From Isoetes taiwanensis (Eukaryota > Streptophyta > Lycopodiopsida > Isoetales > Isoetaceae): a DNA stretch of 64,000 nucleotides. The notes beneath the pieces were generated by a model. The model had not been told where the DNA came from. It saw only the letters and a program-made list of their open reading frames with translations, and did not search any database. Shown in pieces: positions 20,642 through 31,398 of the stretch. A program made the translations under genes and the position numbers. The first letter of the stretch is position 1; each line of letters begins with the position of its first letter. The stretch covers positions 1,550,001 to 1,614,000 of the forward strand of contig JAJEKV010000054.1 of the NCBI GenBank assembly GCA_021234155.1. The letters run 5' to 3'.

Positions 20642-22266
20642 TTAACCAGGTCGAACTTCCACATCCATAGAATCATTAAGAGCAACTTGATCTGCTCCCC
20701 GGTGTCTCAACGCCATTGAATCAGGGACATCCACTGTAACAATCGTAGCAGATATTGGAGCTACAGAGTGAACCAACGCAGATTGAGGAGCTGAGCTATT
20801 TTTGCGATGTGCAAGTTTCTTCAGGCGTGGAGTAGACCATCCTTCTTCCAATAATTCTTGCTTCTGAGCAATGTCCTGAAGAAGAGAGTGTTGATCCTCA
20901 TTAAGAGAGTCTGCTGATATAGACTGAGATGGAGATGCAATAGAAGAAGGCGAAAGTGCAGAAATAGCTAAAGAAGAAGGCACATGGGCTTATAATACTG
21001 GCAGATTAACTAGTGCAGAGGCAGATGAGGAAGAGGATGATACAACACGACATTCAAGCGAAGTGAATGCTATGTGTCATGGGATAGGAACAGTTGGGGA
21101 GGTAGAGACAAAAGTATGTCTGGACCTGTAAGCGAAAGCCTCAATATTGGAAAACATCTTGGCAAGCTCAGATCCATTAAGTAGACGTAGTTTGTATTTG
21201 AAAAAAAGTGGGTCACTTTTGACCACTACTGACTGAGGAATAGAAACACAAGTAGAAAGAGATACACAAATTCGAGGACCATTAACAATAGAATGGGCAA
21301 GATGCATACCCAATCCATTGGCAATAGCAATCATAAAATCAGACACTTGCAGTTCCAGTGGAAAATTCTCTAAGGCAAGCCAACAAGGCATGCGCAATGC
21401 ACCAGACTTACTTGGCAAGAATCCAGAAGAATATAATGTCCCCAAAGAGGATCAACACCACGCTCCACAAGCCTGTCAACTGCAAGTGAAGAGTCAAACA
21501 TGACTAGGAAGAAATTATTATCTTTATCCAAAACCTTTAGAGGCGCATAATGAGGGAGACCCAGTCTCTGAAGGTGATGTTTTAGCCAAAATCCAACTCT
21601 CCTGAGATCCAAAAACTATCCACTGAAATGGCAAACAACTGCATGAGACACAAGGTTCTGAACACACTGCAAATGAGCATTATGATCAATTTCGACAAAC
21701 GGTAGGCCAGCCTGTGTAAAAGCGTTCGAACACTATTGTACCTCATAGAATACACCCTCAGGAGGTAACTGAACATCCATACGGTCATCTTGTGCTTGTA
21801 ACTCATTTAGATACGAGCTCAATTCTTTCTTGTTATTCTGTAACAAAATATTCAATGCAGCAGAAACACGAGCAGATTGCATACTGGATGTCAAATCACG
21901 TTTGATCCAATCGCTAAATCGTGTAGAAGACGCTCTAGACACAGCATCAGAAGAACCCCACGGAGCAGAAGAAGCAGATACACACCCAGCAGAAGTAGAC
22001 ACAAAGGAGGCAGAAGCAACATTAGAAGTATTTATGGTGGTCTCTCCTTGAGAAGTAGACAAAGGTGCAGATTTAGACAGAGGGGAAAAGTGTTGCAAGC
22101 TTGTGCTCATATTAACAAGAGAAGGAAAGCAAGAGGGTTGAGGCGAGAATTATCAGGTAAATTAGGAAGCGGCAAAGAAGAATTCATCTCATGCTCAAAA
22201 GAAGAAGCAGAAGCACCATCTACCACTTTCTTGGCTGACGAACGTTTTCGGAAGCTGGCAAACTAG
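20642..22266 (-). pseudogene. LINE ORF1-like relic (DUF4283-type)
   Basis: Several overlapping minus-strand frames make one decayed coding region. The 21733-22110 part is Ser- and Ala-rich. The 21370-21612 part reads NNFFLVMFDSSLAVDRLVER and WGHYILLD. The 21077-21445 part reads MPCWLALENFPLELQVSDFM and IAIANGLGMHLA, matching the layout of DUF4283 domains in L1-type ORF1 proteins (phenylalanine-rich strand, then WLALENFPLE, then IA..LG). The 20642-20983 part is low in complexity. No reverse transcriptase follows in the expected direction (left of 20640). It could also be a free-standing DUF4283 gene that has decayed. Confidence 0.5.
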
Positions 22267-23400
22267 GGTTTGCCATGGTAGCCGAAATCTGTAAACTCCA
22301 AATCCGTCCAAGATAGACACAACAAAACTGTATGAATTATACACCAATAGAAAGCTCACATCTCTAGCTTTCCAGCGCACTAAAGAACACCCGAATCTGA
22401 CCTCGAGCCATAAGTTATTAGGAAACTGCGTCGAGACCCTACATGGCGGCCATCACAGCGCCCCGTGACCAAAGTATGTTTGCTTCTTGAGCTTGGCTTT
22501 CGGATGATGAGCCGATTACGATAAACTATATAGTTAAAAACTTCTTTGACCTTTTATTACGATGATGGCATTTGTGCTCAAATACTTTGGGTAATATTTG
22601 GATGCATTAGCTTCCATAGCTAATTCTAAACACTCAAACAGATCGATGCACTAATATGGTGGCACTCTAATACTGCAACTATGTTCCCCATTTCTAGGTT
22701 CCCCTTTTGTGGGAGCACAAATCTCCCATAAGTAGTTTCATCATAGTTTAGTAAGATAAGATGTAAATAACAGTAAAATTTCCTGCTCTAAAGTGGGAGT
22801 TTCTCTTCATGGTTCTTGAGAAGTAGCTACTTAGAATACTAGATTAGCGAGTAAATTTGGAACTCTTTAGAAACTCTGTGTACTTCAAAGTTTTTTGAAC
22901 CAAGATAATATGTATTTGTGTTCAATGATATGTGCACGCACAATGACGTATGAAGTGGCATAAATGATATCATTTATGTATTTATTATATTGATAGGATT
23001 TTGACTGCTCGTTTCTTCCATTGGAATAAAGGTATGGCCAATCTTTGGGATCTGTTGCCATATAAGATAAGGTGAATCTGAGCTAGGTTGACTGCATTAG
23101 ACAATCTTAATTATTGGTCAAATAGACCTTGATGTTCTATGCCTATTTCTATTGCAAAACATTTGAGAATAACTAATAGCATGATTTGAGTGTGTTTCGT
23201 GTTCAACAATTACACAAGCGTGTGCAATTGGTCATTTACTACAGCAGATAAATGGGTGAGACCGGATTGGATATATAAAATGGGAGTTACATATATAGTA
23301 ATAGTCATTTCCTTTTTGGGGACATCGGAGCCCTTCTTCTTTTCAGAGACTTTGCCTTTGCTTTTTAGTTCTCTCCGCTCAAACATTAAGGGGCTTTGAT
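22267..23400. other. No gene recognised
   Basis: Unremarkable AT-rich sequence up to the start of the chromovirus integrase remnant. The missing 5' half of that element is not found here. Confidence 0.4.
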
Positions 23401-23403
23401 GCC

Positions 23404-24253
23404 TTGATGGTGGTGGTTGCCGAGCTTTCCAAAATGGCGCACTTTTTGCCTTGTCGGACCATAGGCATTAGATACCATTTTGTTGTTCACAAAGGAGGTG
23501 TTTCACTTCATGGGATGCCCCGTACCATTATATCCGACCAGGATCCTAAGTTTCTTAGTGCATTTTGGAAGGATTTCTTTAGCACTATTCAAACTAAGCT
23601 TGCTATGAACACAGATCACCCACAGACGGATGGTCAAACAAAGCGTATCAACCGCATAATCGAAGACATGCTAACATAACTATGTCTGGAACAAGCAATC
23701 CCAATAGGCAGATTATATTTATTTGGTGGAGTTTGCGTATAACAGTACTAAACAGGAGTCTTCAAGGATGTCTCCTTTTATGATCAACTATGGTTATCAG
23801 TGCCTTACTCCAGACACGTGGCATGATCCAGTTCCCAAAGTGGAAGTCTCTCAACAACTGCTTACGAATATGCAGGCCCTAGTAGAGGAATTGTTAGCCT
23901 CCGGAGCCCGGCAAAAGAGCTTTGCCGATCGGCATCGAACACTACAGGAATTTCAAGTTGGTGAGTCCGTATGGCTAAAGATCAAGGTGAAGCAAGCCAA
24001 ACTCAAAATTGGTAATTGCAAAAAGCTTGCATCTAGATGGGCAGGACCTTTTGAGATAACTGAGAGGATAGGTTCTCAAGCCTACCGGTTGAATCTACAC
24101 GCACATTTGAAGGTCCATAAAATCTTCCACGTGAACCTTCTCAAGAAGCATAATCCCGATCCAGAAGAGATCCTTGACACACCAACACTTCTGGAGATGA
24201 TGGAAAATCAATTGGAGATTGTGCCTGAGGCCCTCCTTGATCGTGCATATTAG
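23404..24253 (+). pseudogene. Chromovirus (Ty3/gypsy) integrase remnant
   Basis: The first part (23404-23679) reads VVVAELSKMAHFLPCRTIG, then GMPRTIISDQDPKFLSAFWK and NTDHPQTDGQTKRINRIIED, the integrase core. The family normally has Q-T-E at the third position of the DDE triad; here the codon gives Lys (QTKRINR), so the enzyme would be dead. A frame break and a TAG near 23706 follow. The second part (23723-24253) reads LVEFAYNS-type sequence, then KKLASRWAGPFEITERIGSQ and LHAHLKVHKIFHVNLLKKH, the integrase C-terminal module. Everything upstream is missing. Confidence 0.88.
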
Positions 24254-24867
24254 CAAACCCGCATAACTCAAATCTTGCAGTATTTGGTTAAGTGGTAACA
24301 CTTGCTGACAGAAGACGCAACCTGAGTCCTTAAGGCGGATTTGGACAAGGCTTACCCAAACTTTATGCGAGAATGCCAGAGCCAAACCATTCAGGATGCG
24401 ATCAACTCCAACCCTAATGGTAAGTATTAAGTTATGGGTCCAGTATGGGTTGGGTTACATGCATCCTAGATGGGGAATTGGGCATATAGGCATGACGCAT
24501 TCGTCTACGGCTATAATGGGAACATTGCCATTCCCTACGTCGAGACGAAATGCAAGCCTTAGGCATGATAGGATTTTCTTCGTTCATATTTCTTTTTCTT
24601 AAGGGGGTGGTCCCTTCAACCGCACTATAAGCCTCAGTTTGGGGGCATCTCTTGTTATTTTAACTGTTATTTTGTATATGTGCTCCTAGCTAAGTTTGGT
24701 GATATGTTACTTGTTGTCTATTGTTAGGGAACTTTGGTCCAAGAACAACTTTATGTAATCCTTTATTACTTTGGCAAATAAATTTACCTTTTATAAATTA
24801 ACTATTTTTTTATTCTAAATAAATTAATCCCAATGCTGAGGACAATATTATTCCAAGGAGGGGAGAA
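24254..24867 (+). pseudogene. Chromodomain remnant, 3' untranslated part and polypurine tract of the chromovirus
   Basis: The codons for QILQYLVKW, LLTEDAT and ADLDKAYPNF lie at about 24270-24365 with stop codons between them, matching the C-terminal chromodomain that targets these elements to heterochromatin. The region ends with AAGGAGGGGAGAA at 24855-24867, the polypurine tract. Confidence 0.7.
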
Positions 24868-25374
24868 TGTGACGTTCCATGTATTTATACAGTATATGTA
24901 TACATATGATGACACATCGCCAGGGTATAATTAGACCCTTAGGGGTCAATAAGAGATAATTTGGGTTAACCTAAAAGGGTTTTTATTAACTATGCTAAAA
25001 TGTTAGTGAGTAAACAACCTAATTAGGCTAATTAGGTTATTAATTAGTAAAAGTCAGCCAACTAAGCAGTGCCACCTGGCCCAAGTCGATTGGCCAGGGA
25101 GATCTTGCTAACTTTGGAGAGAAAATTGGGGCCCTACCCCTAATTCTGCCCCAAATAGATTTGGGAAGAGTTGGAGGAAGGAGGAGCTACTAGCTGCTGT
25201 AACCAGACTTGAAGAATGAAAGCCTTTCGTGACAACGGCTCTAGTCAAGAGACCGATTAGCCCCTAGATAGTCTGTGCTTCAGCTAACCCTTATCTGATT
25301 AGGTGGAATGGTTAATTTCTCTTTTATCTTCTTATATTATAAAATTATCCTGTAAGTATGTATGTCATGCATCA
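24868..25374 (+). repeat. 3' LTR of the chromovirus
   Basis: The LTR begins TGTGACGTTCC directly after the polypurine tract, as in many plant chromoviruses. Its right end is set provisionally at the CA of 'catgcatca'; without a second LTR copy this end is uncertain. Confidence 0.6.
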
Positions 25375-25822
25375 AACATGGACGGCTCGGATTGTGCCAC
25401 GTGGCATACCAAGTGTGCTTTTTTTAATGCGAAAAGGTGCCGTAGGCACTCCTCGAAAAGACATGTACGTTGAAGCGGCGTGAGGAAGAAACTATGGCGA
25501 CTCCGGCGAGCAAACTATGGCGACTCCGGCATGGGGCAGAAACTATGGCGAGTCCCGCGAATGGTCACATAACCCCGACTCTGCACCTTGCCCGCAAGCT
25601 CGCTGGAAGTTCCCTGTTTGGAATTTTTGGAGGGAGTCTTGCTAATCCGGGGCGGCAATCTGGGCGGTACTACCACCGGATTAAAGCTGGATTCAAACGA
25701 CTCCATAGACAGAGACCTTCTGGTAAATTGTTTTTGGATCTGGAAATACACTTGGGTGCAGGAATCCTCAGGTTTGCGATTTAGGGCAACCGGAAAAAGG
25801 AGGAAAATGCAATCGTGTAAAT

Positions 25823-26035
25823 TTGGCAGCCACATCCATACCATTGTTGGATCATAGAAGATATGTTAGGGTTGCAGCAGAGATGGCTAGGTCCCACTCC
25901 GCCATAAAAAATGCTGCATCTTTTGTCGTAACAGCCCTGGGTCTAAGGGGTACGTGCAATTTGGCTTCCTGGGCTGTCGCCGGAACACACTTTCTTTGGA
26001 TTAAGCCTAAGCAGGAGAAACAAAAAGAGCTCGAG
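25823..26035 (+). CDS. Possible 5' exon of a small host membrane protein
   Basis: An ATG at 25823 opens 71 codons (MAATSIPLLDHRRYVRVAAE, then MARSHSAIKNAASFVVTALG, a hydrophobic stretch to FLWIKPKQEKQKELE) that end exactly at a GTAACC donor (26036). A plausible acceptor is the CAG at 26413-26415, followed by sequence that in one frame reads PHFFDERDD before a stop. The pattern suits a small protein with one membrane segment and a charged tail. I do not recognise the family. Upstream, 25487-25560 holds three near-copies of AAACTATGGCGA. Confidence 0.35.
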
Positions 26036-26282
26036 GTAACCTTACTGTCTTTTTCCTGCTTTCTATCTGTCTATGATCCTTCTAAGTTTTTTATTAAATC
26101 AATAATGTAACATGCTAATCATGCCAGTCTGTATGCTTATATAGCTTTTGTAACCAAGTATATGTATGTTGTATTAATCCACACTTAGAATGTTTAAGAT
26201 TTTCAACATATCTTGATTAGCTGCAGAAGTGATTCCATTTGACAGGCAATAGCTGCTTGATATACTGATATGCTTTTGCCTC

Positions 26283-26317
26283 ATTCAAGCTTTTGCCTCA
26301 ACATTTCTGCATGCATT
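26283..26317. repeat. 35-bp direct repeat, copy 1 (copy 2 at 26672-26706)
   Basis: Both copies begin ATTCAAGCTTTTGCCTCAAC and end TGCATGCATT, with no visible difference over 35 bases. Confidence 0.9.
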
Positions 26318-26706
26318 TTCATCTACTAATAAGAAGCTTGTTGTGCAGCAGATCCGCCCTGCAGATTAATGTGCTAATTTTTGGGCTATTTTTTGCTGTT
26401 TGATTTGGTCGCAGAAAGACTCGGCCCCATTTTTTTGATGAAAGGGACGATTGAAACCCCATCTGAAGAAGGTCCAAATCCGGCGGTTTGGAGGTAGCAT
26501 TATTATTTCGTGTATGCTCCGTTCTGCCAAAACCAACATATCAACATATCATGATTTGTATTTCGATCTTCCAGTTCCTGTTTCGGCCCTAAATTTGAAG
26601 ATTTCAATGTAAAAGGAAGTGTCGCGCTGTTCAACAGCTTCCCATTTCCCATTCCGCCATCGTAGAGACAGATTCAAGCTTTTGCCTCAACATTTCTGCA
26701 TGCATT

Positions 26707-28306
26707 CACCAGGTTCGATTTAAGCATTATGCTTTGTGATTTGAGCTTTATGTTGTATTTGATTTGAGCATTATGCTTTATGCTTGAGATGATGTAAAGT
26801 GGATTTAAATGCAAGAATCTGTTGCTTTTCACCTCTTTGCTTAAGATTCTATGCAATTATGTGGCAATTCTGTGGCAATTATATTTTCTGTGGACATTGA
26901 CACATGACAAAGTTTCATTTGTTGGCTGGAACTTATGATGTTTTTAAGGTGATTATTCAATCTAAATGAATTTAGGTTGCTACCTTATATTGCTGGAGAT
27001 ATGGCAGATTAATGGAATATAACTTCAAGCGTAATATTTGCTTTATATCTTAATCAAGTTTGATACTTCTGATCTAAATTGTGTTGTATGGAACGTTGGA
27101 TTATGAGTTCCAATGTTTAAGCAATGCATTACAACACTAATAGTTCCATGTTTAAAGAAATTTAACGTAAACCAACCTTTAAACCCAAAAATCTAAATAA
27201 CTCCTTCCGAGTATTGTTCAAGTAAACAATCACATGGAATAATCACAAAAGATGAACAATCACATGTAAAGCCTACCAATGGTGGGCAATTTACTAGTAT
27301 GTTACTAAGATGATGACAGATACTTTGATTATGATTGTGTTCTCTCTCTCTCTGTTTCTCCTGTGTGTCTGGGGTTAAGGGAGGGTAGAGACCTTAAAGC
27401 TTCCTAGAAGTAGAGATGTCTCTAGCTAGAACCCTTAAGACCCAGTATATGCAGCCTGTGCACAAGAGCCCACCTGGCTGTGGGTGCTATATCATGATTC
27501 ATCACCAGATAACAAATATGATGGTGAAACGGGGGATGGGGTCTTGCCTAGCGTGGCTACAAGACTCCTACAGTGTGCTAGGCTTATAGTTGATCCTCGC
27601 ATTGGGGCCGGGTATGGGTCTGACACCTCCTGGGTCGCAGGAAATGTGCCTATATGGATGTCCTAAGCTCGATGGATGCGCCGAGGCAGCCCATAGATTT
27701 GGGGGTTCAAGTCGGGTACGGATGCGGGGGTCGCTAAGGAGGCACGCATTCTCTAGCACACCCAGGGATCCATTGTGCCCGGGAAGGGGACGTCTCCCTG
27801 ACCTGCCTCATCGGACTGGGGTGATGTAACCCCCAGTAGTCTCATAGGGTGATTCCATGAGATTGCATCTCCAGAAGGCTACAATCACGCCATAGCATGT
27901 TTTAGCCTATCTTCAAAGTGTGCACAGGAGGGGCGGATGGAGTGGACTACTCTAGCCATTGTTCTATGCCAGCCAACACCGTGTTATACCTCTGTCTGCT
28001 GATATCTTGAGGCCCTGATCGTCAGTCGACCCCATGGAGTCTGAACCTAGGGTAAAGCCCTTGTTTATGATATATCGCTTATGTTATCTTGTACTTGTGT
28101 TACCATGTAGATGACGATGATGATGGATGGACAACCCTTCGTGGTGGTATATTATTTTGAGCATGATTGCTGTATACTAATGTGTATATATGCTTCCGCT
28201 GTATAGGATTCATATAAAGGACGTGGGACAAATGACATCTCCGTGTTCCTCACCCGGATGCTTGGCCATCCCAAGTGGTCCGAGTTAGACGGAGGGCCTT
28301 TCCATG
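26707..28306. other. No gene recognised
   Basis: The 27480-28310 part is richer in G and C and contains several short frames (27484-27666, 27590-27829) without recognisable domains. A TC microsatellite lies at 27340-27353. This DNA flanks the Gypsy element on its left. Confidence 0.4.
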
Positions 28307-28311
28307 GTGGT
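28307..28311. repeat. Target-site duplication GTGGT, left copy
   Basis: GTGGT precedes the left Gypsy LTR and is matched by GTGGT at 35376-35380 after the right LTR. Confidence 0.8.
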
Positions 28312-28676
28312 TATTAGAGCCTGAATTCTAACCTTGCAAGAAGGATGAAAAACCCAACAATCCAAGCTCAATCTAACAGATCAAGGCAATGCACAACACA
28401 AAGAATCATAATCTCCATAGCTAGATCAAGCAAAATACACTCTCCCAATACACTGTCTCTCCCTCTGTTCTTCCTCTCTGCTCAGATAATACAGTGGTGA
28501 TAATCCCCCTGCACACCATAATGCATACGTGCAAATATCCTGCACGCGTGCATGTGCGTATCTCCCTCCATATACGGTATACAATCTCCGATACCATCTC
28601 AATAGTGGTGAGTGTGGTGAGTGGTGACAAGTGTGGTGAGTGGTGAGTGGTGTGGTGAGTGGTGACCACCCCAACA
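28312..28676 (-). repeat. 3' LTR of the Gypsy element (365 bp)
   Basis: In element direction it begins TGTTGGGGTGGTCACC and ends CAGGCTCTAATA, so the terminal CA has mutated. It contains an internal minisatellite of GTGAGTGGT units (about 28600-28670). Confidence 0.9.
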
Positions 28677-29091
28677 ATGGCGACCACAGTAGAAAATGTG
28701 CCACTCCGTGGCGGAGAACCCACAACAAACAAACTCATATGGTCCTTGGGACATGTCCCCAAATGACACATTTACATGTATGTTTAGAAAGAAATTACCC
28801 TCCTACAATCCAAATGACTGATACAAAACAAATTGGTCCCAAAATGATAGTGACGAAACAGAGCCTCTGTAACTATGGCAAACTTCAAAGGCTGATATCT
28901 TGAGTTCTAGATCTCCGTTTGACCTGCACCATAGCTCGTTGGATTCGTATCGCCGAAACACATCTTTTGATGTAGGATAGATTGTGTATTATGGAACTGT
29001 CACCACCTGTTTTTACAAAAAAACGGCCTGCTGTAACCCAAACGTTCTCCACAAATTCTCTGTAATTGGAGCTATGCCAAATCTGAATCCC

Positions 29092-30369
29092 TTAGAATAG
29101 CACTTCTCTTTCAAAATAAGGCCTGAGATCCTTGCCATTTCTGGGATTAGGCAACAATTCCCCTTCTGGAGTCATCAAGTAAAAAGCCCCACCTGGTACC
29201 TCTTTATCAATCAGAAATGGGCCTTCCCATGGGCTTTGTAACTTGGATAGATGCTTCTTAGTGGTCCTGCATAACACCAATTGGCCTTCCTCAAATGGAT
29301 TGACAACCTGTAACTTGTCTTTGATAAGCTTTACTTTCTGTTTATGCCTCATATTGAACTCTGCTGCTTCTTGTCTCATCTCTTGCAGTTGCAACAAATC
29401 ATCCATCCTATTATGCACTTGATTTGGAGTTGGAACTTCTCCTAAATTCTCATAATAAGGGAGCTCTACAAATGAACACAAAGGAATGTCCAAATGAATA
29501 GGCATCACAGCTTGCACTCCATAAACCAATTCAAATGGTGTAAATCCTGTGGCCAACTTGTAAGTACACCTGAAACTCCATAAGGCACCTGTCAAGGCTT
29601 CATGCCAATTTCTTTGATTATCCTTCACTGTTTTAGCCAAGATAGCTTTCAGAATTTTATTAGTAGACTCAGCTTGCCCATTGCCCTGTGGATAATAAGC
29701 AGAAGCTTGTACATGTTGAACACCAATCTTTTCTATTAACTGAGCTACTACTTTCCCTATGAAATGAGTTCCCCGATCAGACAAAAGAATGGTTGGAACA
29801 CCAAACCGAGAAATCAAATTGTGATAAAGAAAGCCTACTGTGGTATTTTCTGTAGCATGTTTTGCTGGAATTGCTTCTACCCACTTCGTAAACATACATG
29901 TGGCAGCCAAGATATACTTATGACCTTTGGAAGATGGAGGATTGATAGGCCCAATGTAATCCAATCCCCACATATGAAACGGACCAACACTCAAAATAGG
30001 ATGGAATGGCATATTATTATGGCCTGTTAACTGCTTGTGCCTTTGACACTTCTCACATTTGCTAACAAAGTCTCTAGTATCCTTGTAAAGAGTTGGCCAA
30101 TAATATCCCCAATGAAGGATCTTCCTAGCTGTGGTTCTGGCTGCAAAATGCCCCTGACAATCATGTGCTTGCTGCAACAAATCATGAGTTTGCTGACCAG
30201 CAACACATCTTAATAAGAGACCTTCCATAGTCCTCTTATAAAGAATAGCTTCATGCACCACATAACCAGCTGCTTGTACTCTAAGAGCATGCTTTTGTTG
30301 CTTTGAAAATGATGAGGGATAAGTCTGATCTTGTAAATACCTGTATATATTGGCATACCAAAGATCCAC
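29092..30369 (-). CDS. Gypsy integrase
   Basis: The frame has 425 codons. The HHCC zinc finger is at about residues 65-110 (HDCQGHFAARTTARKILHWG, then CEKCQRH). The DDE core follows: Asp in GLDYIGP, Asp in LLSDRGTHF, Glu in GQAESTNKILK. The C-terminal part (LQSPWEGPFLIDKEV) resembles the GPY/F module. All three catalytic residues are in place, so this domain may be the best preserved part of the element. Its first ATG is internal to the normal polyprotein, and the RNase H part lies in another frame overlapping at 30210-30369. Confidence 0.93.
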   Translation of the reverse strand: MDLWYANIYRYLQDQTYPSSFSKQQKHALRVQAAGYVVHEAILYKRTMEGLLLRCVAGQQTHDLLQQAHDCQGHFAARTTARKILHWGYYWPTLYKDTRDFVSKCEKCQRHKQLTGHNNMPFHPILSVGPFHMWGLDYIGPINPPSSKGHKYILAATCMFTKWVEAIPAKHATENTTVGFLYHNLISRFGVPTILLSDRGTHFIGKVVAQLIEKIGVQHVQASAYYPQGNGQAESTNKILKAILAKTVKDNQRNWHEALTGALWSFRCTYKLATGFTPFELVYGVQAVMPIHLDIPLCSFVELPYYENLGEVPTPNQVHNRMDDLLQLQEMRQEAAEFNMRHKQKVKLIKDKLQVVNPFEEGQLVLCRTTKKHLSKLQSPWEGPFLIDKEVPGGAFYLMTPEGELLPNPRNGKDLRPYFEREVLF

Positions 30370-31124
30370 GGTTTCAATGAACCCTTGTAATACGCCATTA
30401 TCCGAACTCTCTCATTGGCTGGTCTCATTTCCTCTTCTATTTTAGCACCACTACTCAAATAGGCACTTGGTTTTTGAGTTCCTTGAGCCATCTTAACATA
30501 CTTCAACTCAAATTCTTGTATGATAAGAGCCCATCTTGTAAACTTAGGATCTTGGACAGTCTTGTTGTAAATGCATGGCAATGGGTTCACATCCATATGA
30601 ATGTAAACATACTGTACATTTGCTGAATTCCATTGTGAAGGAAGAAGATAATGTCTAAATTTATTCAAGGCCCACTTCAATGCCAACCCAAGATGCTCCA
30701 CATGTGTCCATTTCTGCTCTTGTGGAGTTAACAACCTGCTAGCATAGTAATTCACATCATAATGCTTTTGCTGATTTTTCTGACATAGTGTGACAGCCAA
30801 AGCGTGCTCCCAAACTGTAAAGAATAAATGAAATGGCTCACTCATTCTTGGAGGAATCAGCAAAGTTCTCTCTTTTAATTGTCCAAGGCACCATTCGAAT
30901 GCTTCTTGAGCATCCTCCTTCCATCTAAAATTCTGCCCTGGCTTCATACAATCCACAAGTGGCTGGGTTATTTTAGCAAAATTGTGCAAATGCCTCCTAC
31001 TAAAACTGAGTTGGCCATATAAGCTTCTCACTTGTGATACATTTGTAAGTGGTTTGACCTTCTCCAAGGCTGCAATCTTACCATGATCCACTTGTAATCC
31101 CTTTTCTGAAACATAATTGCCCAA
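30210..31124 (-). pseudogene. Gypsy reverse transcriptase thumb, connection and RNase H
   Basis: The frame has 304 codons: LLGNYVSEKGLQVDHGKIAA, then LYGQLSFSRRHLHNFAKITQ, WKEDAQEAFEWCLGQLK, and the RNase H-like part with YYASRLLTPQEQKW and WALNKFRHYLLPS. The expected catalytic residues of RNase H are hard to assign by eye. The frame ends in out-of-frame tail sequence (RVRIMAYYKGSL) before the integrase frame takes over. Confidence 0.85.
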
Positions 31125-31155
31125 TAGTTTTCCTCCTCTAGTGAAGAAAATACAC

Positions 31156-31398
31156 TTAAGCAGGATTCAAACTTATGTCATAAAATCGGCATCTTTCAAG
31201 AACTTTTCTGAGATGATCCAAGTGATCCCTTCTTGGATTCGAAAACACTGTCAAGTCGTCTATAAAGACTCTCAAACAGTCTAAAATATCATGAAAAGCA
31301 TATGTCATAGCTCTCTGAAATGTGGCTGGAGCATTTGTGAGGCCAAAAGGTAATACCTTGTAAGCATAGATGCCAAAAGGTGTTTGAAAAGCCGTCAT
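31156..31398 (-). pseudogene. Gypsy reverse transcriptase palm
   Basis: The 80-codon frame reads TAFQTPFGIYAYKVLPFGLT, NAPATFQRAMTYAF and the catalytic VFIDDLTVFS. FIDD in place of YIDD or FVDD is a tolerated variant. Frame breaks lie on both sides (near 31400-31455 and near 31140). Confidence 0.88.

Noticed and set aside
28421-28771. Overlapping minus frames in the Gypsy LTR (similar frame at 35111-35485)
   Set aside because: They lie in LTR DNA and its minisatellite and have no domain.
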